Source of the DNA: Bacteriovoracaceae bacterium UBA1018
GTDB lineage: Bacteria; Bdellovibrionota; UBA1018
Direction: 5' to 3'
Assembly (NCBI GenBank): GCA_002291495.1
Contig: DBAE01000057.1
Span: 1,278-7,122 of the forward strand
DNA length: 5,845 bases
Shown here: positions 1 through 5,137 of the stretch, one piece after another
Numbering within the stretch: position 1 is the stretch's first letter
Layout: every line of letters starts with the position of its first letter
Notes under the pieces: model-generated
Database searches by the model: none
Seen by the model: only the letters and a program-made list of their open reading frames with translations
What the model was told of the DNA's origin: nothing
Program-made: the position numbers and the translations under genes

Positions 1-294
1 TGGGCTAGCATGAAAGTTCAGTACACCATCATAGCGTTCTTTACGAAGCTTGAGTGCCATGCTTGCTAGGGCTTTCGCTCGCGATGCAGTGTTTTTAAGG
101 CGCTCATAGGGCCAGATGCGATCGACGGCAGGATGGCCCTGAAGAAGGGGTGCCCAAGTGTGTGTGACAACGACATGAATCTCAGCGCTGGGGTACGCGT
201 CTCGAAGTGCATTGAGGGATGCCGTCATGAGAACGGTATCTCCCAGTGCTCTCAACTTGATGGCCAATATCTTTCGAGGTGCGATGAGGGACAT
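1..294 (-). CDS. Glycosyltransferase family 9 (heptosyltransferase-type), N-terminal part
   Basis: The first 98 residues of a longer protein are visible; the C-terminal part lies beyond the left edge. The start has the family-9 signature: a beta strand 'KILAIKLRALGDTVL' at about residues 8-22, then 'MTASLNALR' and 'YPSAEIHVVV' (34-43), then a segment ending 'HPAVDRIWPY' (54-63). This is the usual N-terminal Rossmann half of WaaC/WaaF/WaaQ-like enzymes. These transfer heptose or another sugar from a nucleotide donor to lipopolysaccharide core at the cytoplasmic face of the inner membrane. The subfamily and sugar cannot be fixed without the C-terminal donor-binding half. The ATG at 294-292 is chosen because the conserved strand begins seven residues later. 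The upstream bases are pyrimidine-rich (GCTCTCCTCA) and give no Shine-Dalgarno match. The gene starts about 31 nt after the terminator of the small exported-protein gene, so it either has a promoter squeezed into that gap or depends on readthrough. Confidence 0.85.
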   Translation of the reverse strand, partial: MSLIAPRKILAIKLRALGDTVLMTASLNALRDAYPSAEIHVVVTHTWAPLLQGHPAVDRIWPYERLKNTASRAKALASMALKLRKERYDGVLNFHASP

Positions 295-325
295 TGAGGA
301 GAGCTTATAACAAGCATAGATAATA

Positions 326-374
326 AAAAACCCCGACTTCTGTCAGCCGATGGCTGGTAGGAGTCGGGGTTTTT
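326..374 (-). terminator. Strong intrinsic terminator, sequence-symmetric
   Basis: CCCCGACTTCT at 331-341 pairs with AGGAGTCGGGG at 359-369, with one G-T pair. The stem continues through two wobble pairs into CAGCC/GGCTG (344-348 with 352-356) closed by a three-base loop. A-runs on the left and T-runs on the right give a U-tract in either direction. It lies 26 nt after the stop of the small exported-protein gene, so it most likely ends that transcript. No gene converges on it from the plus strand inside the window. Confidence 0.9.
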
Positions 375-399
375 ATAAGATTGGCTATAAGCCGAAATC

Positions 400-582
400 T
401 TAGTGAGCTGCGTCTTTGTGCTCTTCAGTGGTTTTCTTTTCTTCAATTTTCTTAACAGATTTTTTCTTCTTTGCAGGAGCTTCTGCAGCTGGAGCAGCAG
501 CATCAGCTGGAGCTTTTTCAGCTTCGGTTGCGAAAGCGGACATTGCGAAAAGAGCAGAAAGAACCAAAATGATTTTTTTCAT
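400..582 (-). CDS. Small exported Ala/Lys/Glu-rich protein, 60 aa
   Basis: The product is 60 residues. Residues 1-18, 'MKKIILVLSALFAMSAFA', form a textbook Sec signal peptide: a KK n-region, a hydrophobic core, and an A-F-A site for signal peptidase I before Thr19. The mature part of about 42 residues is low-complexity and polar. It has an Ala/Pro/Glu stretch (about 20-37), a Lys block (38-41, then KK at 44-45) and a mixed Glu/Lys/His tail ending in H60. No Cys, lipobox or second hydrophobic segment is present, so a soluble periplasmic or secreted protein is likely. An upstream in-frame ATG at 615 would add 11 residues, but AGGAG five nt before the ATG at 582 fixes the shorter start, and the longer frame would run through the leader hairpin. 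The gene is monocistronic, with its own promoter and terminator. Composition loosely resembles acid-shock-type small proteins such as Asr, but I see no alignable motif, so function is unknown. Confidence 0.8.
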   Translation of the reverse strand: MKKIILVLSALFAMSAFATEAEKAPADAAAPAAEAPAKKKKSVKKIEEKKTTEEHKDAAH

Positions 583-586
583 TGTA

Positions 587-592
587 TCTCCT
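587..592 (-). promoter_or_regulatory. Ribosome binding site of the small exported protein
   Basis: AGGAGA on the minus strand, with five nt between AGGAG and the ATG at 582. This is the best Shine-Dalgarno sequence in the window and decides the start codon. It follows directly on the T-run of the leader hairpin. Confidence 0.85.
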
Positions 593-616
593 AAAAAGTG
601 AGCAGCGAAGCTCACT
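593..616 (-). promoter_or_regulatory. Leader hairpin with T-run next to the ribosome binding site
   Basis: On the minus strand AGTGAGC (616-610) pairs perfectly with GCTCACT (603-597) across a six-base loop. Four more T residues (596-593) follow, then the AGGAG site. The shape is that of a weak intrinsic terminator or an mRNA-stabilising 5' hairpin. It lies in the 5' leader of the exported-protein gene. Whether it regulates anything is inference. Confidence 0.5.
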
Positions 617-646
617 GATTGTTAATTAGATCGTCCACAAATATGA

Positions 647-684
647 GCGTTGATCTACTTATAACTCTAGGCTCATGCGTTGAT
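647..684. repeat. Direct repeat GCGTTGAT bracketing the -10 region
   Basis: GCGTTGAT occurs at 647-654 and again at 677-684, exactly 30 bp apart, on either side of the proposed -10 hexamer. ATGAGC (643-648) and GCTCAT (671-676) in the same stretch form an inverted pair. The arrangement could be an operator, but an 8-bp repeat in a region this size can also occur by chance. Confidence 0.3.
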
Positions 685-692
685 GGTGGCAA
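664..692 (-). promoter_or_regulatory. Candidate sigma-70-type promoter for the small exported protein
   Basis: On the minus strand TTGCCA (692-687, five of six matches to TTGACA) is separated by exactly 17 bp from TAGAGT (669-664, four of six matches to TATAAT). Transcription would start near 655-658, giving a leader of about 75 nt that contains the hairpin and the AGGAG site. It is the best-spaced pair in the gap between the operon terminator and this gene. The call is from consensus matching only. Confidence 0.4.
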
Positions 693-769
693 GAAAAAAT
701 CTGTAAAATCAACTACTTGTGGCGTTTTAAGACAGTGTAGCAAGTTGCGACTGGCATGGGTGCGTTACT

Positions 770-791
770 AAAAAACGCTGAAATTTCAGCA
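770..791 (-). terminator. Intrinsic terminator candidate at the end of the pyr operon
   Basis: The palindrome GCTGAAATTTCAGC (790-777) is followed on the minus strand by G and six T (775-770). The stem is 5 to 7 bp and only moderately GC-rich, so efficiency may be modest. It lies about 90 nt after the stop of the 213-residue gene and before the promoter of the small exported-protein gene, as expected for the operon end. Confidence 0.6.
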
Positions 792-854
792 CTGATTTGC
801 GGCCATTTTTTTGACAGTCCCGGTTGACCTGGTTCAGCATGCAACGGTCTTATT

Positions 855-873
855 GAATCACCTTCGGCGATTC
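855..873 (-). other. Short hairpin just after the last operon gene
   Basis: In the minus-strand RNA, GAAUCGCC (873-866) pairs with GGUGAUUC (862-855) through eight pairs, one of them G-U, around a GAA loop. It starts 7 nt after the stop codon. No T-run follows, so it is not a standard terminator. It may protect the 3' end of the transcript, or may be incidental. Confidence 0.3.
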
Positions 874-879
874 TTGGAT

Positions 880-1521
880 CTAGAATTTCGAGTCGAACGT
901 ATAGATGTGGCGAATGTCGATGTGTTGAAATCGAAGATGCTTCAACTTCATTGCAGCCAGCTGAAGGATGAGCTTGGTTTGTCTTCCTTTATCTTGGAAT
1001 CGAACTTTTTTGATCTCATTGAGGATAAAAGATTCCATCTCAACAGGATGGAAGCAGAAACCGCGCGAGAACTCGAGCCCACCTTTGAACGGAATAATGC
1101 GAGCTTCAAGAAGGTCCCCACGGCTAAAGCCGCGGTTAATCTCTGTATCAGTCACCGTGTAGTTTTTATTGGAGAACAGATCGTAGACGATCAAGCCCTT
1201 TTTATTCCAAGTGTAACGCTTCAGGCGAAACACAGAATGGATCGTAGAGCAAAAGTCACGATAGATATTGAGCTCTTCATTGGAGAAGCGCTCTTTATTT
1301 TTCCGGAAGTAATATTTGATCGGTGAAAGATCCACTCCAGGAAGGTCTCGATCAAAGATGTACCAATCCATAAAGATGCACATTCTTTGTTCAAACTCAG
1401 CATCGTCCTCATAAACGACACCGGCTTTATCGAAATACTCTTGTTTAGCGTTATAAACCTCTCGGTAATATTCGCCGGTTGTGAACTCTTCGATGATTGG
1501 GTCTAAATACTTCTGATACAT
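880..1521 (-). CDS. Conserved-looking uncharacterised protein, last gene of pyr operon
   Basis: The product is 213 residues. I cannot assign a function. It is soluble, with no signal peptide or membrane segment. The N-terminal third is acidic and aromatic and contains 'FMDWYIFDRDLPGVDLSP' (about 50-67). The middle has 'FCSTIHSVFRLKRY' (90-103) followed by 'LIVYDLFSNKNYTVTD' (110-125). Then comes the most family-like stretch, 'GDLLEARIIPFKGGLEF' and 'RGFCFHP' (about 135-159). The C-terminal tail is Lys/Leu-rich and ends 'RHIYTFDSKF'. The motif texture is that of a conserved protein, and I have a vague impression of similar hypothetical proteins in predatory and myxobacterial lineages; no family name can be given. 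It begins 26 nt after carA with no clear Shine-Dalgarno sequence; ATG 1521 is the first start after an in-frame TAA, so translation may depend on ribosomes leaving carA. A 171-codon frame on the other strand is codon-aligned with it and is rejected as a mirror frame. Confidence 0.75.
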   Translation of the reverse strand: MYQKYLDPIIEEFTTGEYYREVYNAKQEYFDKAGVVYEDDAEFEQRMCIFMDWYIFDRDLPGVDLSPIKYYFRKNKERFSNEELNIYRDFCSTIHSVFRLKRYTWNKKGLIVYDLFSNKNYTVTDTEINRGFSRGDLLEARIIPFKGGLEFSRGFCFHPVEMESFILNEIKKVRFQDKGRQTKLILQLAAMKLKHLRFQHIDIRHIYTFDSKF

Positions 1522-1547
1522 GCGTGAAGTAGAGACTAACTCAGAAA

Positions 1548-2837
1548 CTACTTACGCTGCAACTTCATCGATTCAATAAATCGTTCAAATAGAACCATTG
1601 AGTCGTGGGGACCCGGACAAGCTTCAGGATGGTACTGAACTGAGAATGCTGAAGCATCTTTGACGCGCATTCCCTCAATGCATCGATCATTGAGATTAAC
1701 GTGGGTTACTTCGATCTGCTCGGGCAACGAACTTCCGTCAACAGCATAACCGTGGTTGTGTGAGCTAATCTCAACTTTTTGAGTATCTTGATCGAGAACG
1801 GGTTGATTGCCGCCACGGTGGCCGAACTTCAGTTTATAAGTCTTAGCTCCCATCGCAAGTGCTAGGATCTGATGACCCATGCACACACCAAAGACTGGAA
1901 CTTTGCCAACTAAGTTTTTTACGGTTTTTGCGGCATAAGGAGCGGCTGAAGGATCTCCGGGTCCATTGGACAGAAATACTCCGTCTGGCTTACGTGCTAG
2001 GATCTCTTCCGCGCTGCTGCTCGCTGGTACCACTTCAACTTCGCATCCGAAATGGTGAAGACTTTTCAAAAGATTCCATTTCACACCAAAGTCCATGGTG
2101 ACGACCTTATAAGGACGACCATTGGGTTTAGGTGCATTGGCGTAAGCGGCTGGAATAGCAGAGACAGTATCTTTGTTATCTCCTCGTGAGGAGATTGGCC
2201 AAGCGTAGGGCTCTCGAGTTGTAACTTCACCAATCAGGTCGCGTCCTTCAAAGGAAGGGAGCTCAGCGAGTAGTTCTTTTGCAAGGTGCTTTTCATGCTC
2301 GGGTAAGATGAGTCCGCGTACCACTCCAGATGATCGCAAGTGGCGAGTGAGCGCGCGAGTATCTACGTCATAAAGACCCGGAATGCCGTTTTGTTTGAGA
2401 TAGCTATCGAGCGATCCTTGGGCGCGCCAGTTGGAGGGCTCTTCAGAAAATTCGTGGACCACAAAACCAGCACACCAAGGATGAATGCTTTCTGGATCTT
2501 CTAAGTTAATCCCTGTGTTGCCGATGTGGGGAACAGTCATGCAGACGATCTGGCCGTAGTACGAAGGATCAGTCAGGATCTCTTGGTAGCCAGTCATGGA
2601 GGTGTTAAAAACTACTTCTCCATAGCCGCGATCTTTTTGCGAATCTTTGGCAGAAATTTTGGACTTTTGGGAGGCAGTTACTGAAGCCGAAGCCGCTCGA
2701 ATCGATTCGGCGCTTACAGGTGCTCCAAAGAGATATCCTTCGAAGATCTTACCTTCTGGATGATTCGGATCCTCGAGGATCAAAAAACCCTTGGTCTTAG
2801 TTTGCTTCGAATTGTTCTGATCTGCCGAACTTCCCAT
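1548..2837 (-). CDS. carA: Carbamoyl-phosphate synthetase, small (glutaminase) subunit
   Basis: CarA hydrolyses glutamine and passes ammonia to CarB, which makes carbamoyl phosphate for pyrimidine and arginine synthesis in the cytoplasm. The N-terminal domain shows 'GEVVFNTSMTGYQEILTDPS' (73-92) and 'PHIGNTGIN' (103-111). The class I glutamine amidotransferase domain has 'VVTMDFGVKWNLL' (245-257), 'FLSNGPGDP' (288-296), the nucleophile Cys319 in 'FGVCMGHQ', 'KFGHRGGNQPV' (337-347) and the triad partners His403 and Glu405 in 'QYHPEACPGPHD'. All catalytic residues are intact. At 429 residues it is longer than the usual 370-390. It has about 12 extra N-terminal residues and a Ser/Ala/Lys-rich insertion of roughly 28 residues (about 41-71) just before 'GEVVFNTS'. 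The ATG at 2837 lies 6 nt after the pyrC stop, with AAGGAAGGA overlapping the end of pyrC, so translational coupling is likely. carB, usually the next gene, is absent from this window. Confidence 0.97.
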   Translation of the reverse strand: MGSSADQNNSKQTKTKGFLILEDPNHPEGKIFEGYLFGAPVSAESIRAASASVTASQKSKISAKDSQKDRGYGEVVFNTSMTGYQEILTDPSYYGQIVCMTVPHIGNTGINLEDPESIHPWCAGFVVHEFSEEPSNWRAQGSLDSYLKQNGIPGLYDVDTRALTRHLRSSGVVRGLILPEHEKHLAKELLAELPSFEGRDLIGEVTTREPYAWPISSRGDNKDTVSAIPAAYANAPKPNGRPYKVVTMDFGVKWNLLKSLHHFGCEVEVVPASSSAEEILARKPDGVFLSNGPGDPSAAPYAAKTVKNLVGKVPVFGVCMGHQILALAMGAKTYKLKFGHRGGNQPVLDQDTQKVEISSHNHGYAVDGSSLPEQIEVTHVNLNDRCIEGMRVKDASAFSVQYHPEACPGPHDSMVLFERFIESMKLQRK

Positions 2838-2843
2838 TCTTTG

Positions 2844-4151
2844 CTATCCTTCCTTTTGGGCTACTTGGAAAGCGATCTTTCCTGCCACTATCGTTGCTAT
2901 CACTTTGCCTTTAAGTTTCCAGCCCAGAAAAGGCGAATTATGACTTTTCGAGGCGATATCACTGCTCTCAAGTGTCCATACTTGAGTTGGATGTAAAAGA
3001 GTTACATCAGCCGCTTGGCCTTTGCGCAATGTTCCATGAGGTAAGTTTAATAATTTTGATGGCTTAATGGTGAGGCTTTCTACCCATCGATTCAGAGAGA
3101 TAATTCCGTCCTGAACTAGCTTGAAGGTCAGCGGAACGGCCGTTTGAAGGCCAATAATTCCGTTTGCGGCTTGATCAAACTCGACCGCCTTATCCACGAG
3201 TCCGTGAGGAGCATGGTCAGTGGCGATCACATCGACTAATCCTTCAGCAACCGCTTGCTGGAGAGCTTGGACATCCTCTTCTGTGCGAAGCGGGGGGGCC
3301 ATTTTGTAGTTAGTATTATACTCACGGATACATTCTTCGGTGAGGGTCAAGTGATGAGGACTTGCCTCGGCAGTCACAGGTAAGCCCGCATCCTTTGCGC
3401 GGCGTACGTGCTCAAGAGCAACTGCAGTAGAAATATGAGCAATGTGGACGGGAGATTTGGTGAGACGACAGAGAGCTATCTCGCGAGCGACTAAGATTTC
3501 TTCTGCAGCAGCAGGGATGCCTCTCAGTCCGAGCTCATTTGAAAGCGCACTTTCATTCATCACTCCTTTGCCAACAAGGTTCAGATCTTCAGCGTGACTG
3601 ATGATGGGGACGCCAAATGCCTTGGCGTAGTCCATCGCTTTACGCATAAGATACGAATTCATCACCGGCATTCCGTCATCGCTCAGGGCGTAGGCGCCTT
3701 CAGCAACCATGGCGCCTATCTCTGCGAGCTCCTCACCTTTGAGGCCTTTGGTTACTGCACCAATCGGAAATACTCGGCATGCCGCTGTCGCCTTAGCTTT
3801 TTCTCGGATGAAAGCAGTGATGTAAGGATTGTCATTAACCGGAGTGGTGTTGGCCATACAAGCTACTGATGAAAATCCACCAGCCACCGCTGCAAGAGTT
3901 CCTGTTTCAATAGTCTCTTTATATTCTAAGCCCGGCTCTCTTAAATGCACGTGGATATCGATGAGGCCTGGAAGGACATACATTCCATCGGCATCGATTA
4001 CTTTTTGAGCTTTGCTCGTAGGGATCTTGCCAGGTTGATCAATGGCAGAGATCTTTCCATCTTCGATTAAAAGATCACCGGGCTGATCTAAGTTTTGAGA
4101 TGGATCAATGATGCGGCCGCCGCGAATAAGAAGAGATTGAGGTTGGTTCAT
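2844..4151 (-). CDS. pyrC: Dihydroorotase, class I
   Basis: This zinc amidohydrolase interconverts carbamoyl-aspartate and dihydroorotate, step 3 of UMP synthesis. The 435-residue length and the motif 'DIHVHLREPG' (65-74) mark class I rather than the shorter E. coli-type class II. Metal-site residues are present: His67 and His69, the Asp pair in 'LSDDG' (158-159), His186 in 'ISHAED' and His239 in 'HIAHIST'. The catalytic Asp312 sits in 'ATDHAPH'. Substrate-side residues Arg71 and Asn101 ('MANTTP') are also there, so this is not the degenerate PyrC' form known from pseudomonads. The C-terminus carries the usual metal-dependent hydrolase tail, 'GTLRKGQAADVTLL' (373-386). An in-frame ATG further upstream would add 27 residues inside pyrB; the ATG at 4151 is preferred because AGGA lies seven nt before it and the homology begins there. 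Only one base separates it from the pyrB stop. Confidence 0.96.
   Translation of the reverse strand: MNQPQSLLIRGGRIIDPSQNLDQPGDLLIEDGKISAIDQPGKIPTSKAQKVIDADGMYVLPGLIDIHVHLREPGLEYKETIETGTLAAVAGGFSSVACMANTTPVNDNPYITAFIREKAKATAACRVFPIGAVTKGLKGEELAEIGAMVAEGAYALSDDGMPVMNSYLMRKAMDYAKAFGVPIISHAEDLNLVGKGVMNESALSNELGLRGIPAAAEEILVAREIALCRLTKSPVHIAHISTAVALEHVRRAKDAGLPVTAEASPHHLTLTEECIREYNTNYKMAPPLRTEEDVQALQQAVAEGLVDVIATDHAPHGLVDKAVEFDQAANGIIGLQTAVPLTFKLVQDGIISLNRWVESLTIKPSKLLNLPHGTLRKGQAADVTLLHPTQVWTLESSDIASKSHNSPFLGWKLKGKVIATIVAGKIAFQVAQKEG
2847..2855 (-). promoter_or_regulatory. carA ribosome binding site inside the pyrC 3' end
   Basis: AAGGAAGGA on the minus strand encodes the last pyrC codons; its nearer AGGA lies nine nt before the carA ATG. 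The overlap suggests that carA initiation is coupled to termination on pyrC. Confidence 0.7.
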
Positions 4152-4152
4152 T

Positions 4153-5115
4153 TTATTTTCCTGACATCCAAGTAGATAGAGCTTTTGCATCACAGACAGA
4201 AGCGAGAACTGCCATCCGAACGATGACTCCATTAAAAACTTGATCCAAAATTACAGAATGGGGCCCATCAGCGACCTCGGGGTCTAGTTCTACGCCCCGA
4301 TTGATAGGTCCTGGGTGTAAGATAATTGCATCTTTTCGAAGGAGCTTTGCTCGCTCTTTAGTCAGCGCCCAAAACTGTGAATACTCATTGAGAGATGGGA
4401 TCTGCATGCGGTTTTGTCTCTCGAGCTGGATCCGAAGCGCCATCACGACGTCAGCCGATTTAAGAAGCTCTTCGGGGCGAAAAGCAAAATCAACTCCCAG
4501 ACGTTCAGGGTGAGGTGGCAATAATGTAGGTGGAGCACACACAGCTACGGATGCTCCCAGTTTAGTGAGCAAGTGAATGTTTGAACGCGCTACACGGCTA
4601 TGAGCGATGTCGCCCAAAATCACAACTCGCTTTCCTGCAACGGATCCGAGTTTTTCTTCGATCGTAAAAACATCTAAGAGAGCTTGGGTAGGATGTTCAT
4701 GAAATCCATCTCCAGCATTCACAACAGGAACGCTGACAGATCGATCTAAGAAGATTGGACTACCGGCAGAGGCATGTCGAACCACGAGACAATGAGGTCT
4801 CATCGCTTCGATATTTCGTGCTGTATCGATCAGAGTTTCGCCTTTTGCGACGCTTGAAGTGGAGGCTGCAAAGTTAAGAGTTCCAGCCCCTAGTTTCCGA
4901 GTTGCCAGCTCAAAAGAGGTTCGTGTTCGTGTGGAGTTTTCAAAGAAGAGATTAACTACGGTTTTACCTGAAAGAAGCGGAATGTTTTCTCCGGCCCGTA
5001 CATGAGGGGCCATCTTTTTTGCGACAGTAAGGAGATGCTGGATTTCTTCTTTTTTTAGTTCTGCCGCACCTAGAAAGCTTCTCTTTTTCTCGCCTATTTT
5101 TTCATGTGTCGTCAC
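4153..5115 (-). CDS. pyrB: Aspartate carbamoyltransferase, catalytic subunit
   Basis: PyrB condenses carbamoyl phosphate with aspartate to carbamoyl-aspartate, the committed step of pyrimidine synthesis. The 320-residue length is normal for the family. The carbamoyl-phosphate loop 'FFENSTRTRTSFE' spans 57-69, the '80s loop' lysine is Lys91 in 'SVAKGETL', and further active-site residues are Arg113 ('VVRHA'), His141 and Gln144 ('HPTQALLD'). The aspartate domain has 'GDIAHSRVARSN' (168-179, Arg174), 'ALRIQLER' (226-233, Arg228 and Gln230) and 'HPGPINRGVE' (267-276). These point to ATCase rather than ornithine carbamoyltransferase. The start is GTG at 5115; it is the only start codon between an in-frame upstream stop and the conserved 'SFLG' at 13-16. 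AGGA lies ten nt upstream. No regulatory subunit gene (pyrI) is nearby. The gene begins 22 nt after lepB and ends one base before pyrC. Confidence 0.96.
   Translation of the reverse strand: MTTHEKIGEKKRSFLGAAELKKEEIQHLLTVAKKMAPHVRAGENIPLLSGKTVVNLFFENSTRTRTSFELATRKLGAGTLNFAASTSSVAKGETLIDTARNIEAMRPHCLVVRHASAGSPIFLDRSVSVPVVNAGDGFHEHPTQALLDVFTIEEKLGSVAGKRVVILGDIAHSRVARSNIHLLTKLGASVAVCAPPTLLPPHPERLGVDFAFRPEELLKSADVVMALRIQLERQNRMQIPSLNEYSQFWALTKERAKLLRKDAIILHPGPINRGVELDPEVADGPHSVILDQVFNGVIVRMAVLASVCDAKALSTWMSGK
4159..4162 (-). promoter_or_regulatory. pyrC ribosome binding site inside the pyrB 3' end
   Basis: AGGA (minus strand), formed by the last sense codons of pyrB, lies seven nt before ATG 4151. 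It supports the 4151 start over the longer reading frame and implies termination-reinitiation coupling with pyrB. Confidence 0.7.
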
Positions 5116-5125
5116 GTTCGTCTCA

Positions 5126-5129
5126 TCCT
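5126..5129 (-). promoter_or_regulatory. pyrB ribosome binding site, before a GTG start
   Basis: AGGA on the minus strand lies ten nt before GTG 5115, a slightly long spacing. With the GTG start this suggests moderate initiation. The site is in the 22-nt gap after lepB, which leaves no room for a promoter or a pyrimidine attenuator. Confidence 0.55.
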
Positions 5130-5137
5130 CATTTTAT

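Noticed and set aside
403..601. Plus-strand frames and a second minus-strand frame opposite the small exported protein
   Set aside because: They are Phe/Ser-rich or Lys/Leu-rich mirror translations of Lys/Ala/Glu codons and lack ribosome binding sites. The exported protein has a signal peptide and AGGAG.
811..852. TTGACA (811-816) and TTGACC (824-829) on the plus strand as promoter -35 boxes
   Set aside because: No convincing -10 box lies at 16-18 bp from either, and there is no plus-strand gene downstream to serve.
811..1326. A 171-codon plus-strand frame with a TTG start and protein-like composition
   Set aside because: Its codons are exactly in register with the codons of the minus-strand 213-residue gene, so it is a mirror frame that stays open because that gene has few TTA, CTA and TCA codons. 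It has no ribosome binding site, and the minus-strand gene fits the operon.
4152..4232. A longer pyrC start inside pyrB, adding 27 residues
   Set aside because: The extra residues overlap pyrB coding sequence and do not look like dihydroorotase, while ATG 4151 has AGGA at seven nt and begins just before the family homology.
2844..5115. PyrB-PyrC as ornithine carbamoyltransferase or a hydantoinase/allantoinase pair
   Set aside because: PyrB has the Lys of the 80s loop and the 'ALRIQLER' segment typical of ATCase, and PyrC has the 'DIHVHLREPG' and 'ATDHAPH' signatures with carA next to it, so the pyrimidine assignment is far stronger.
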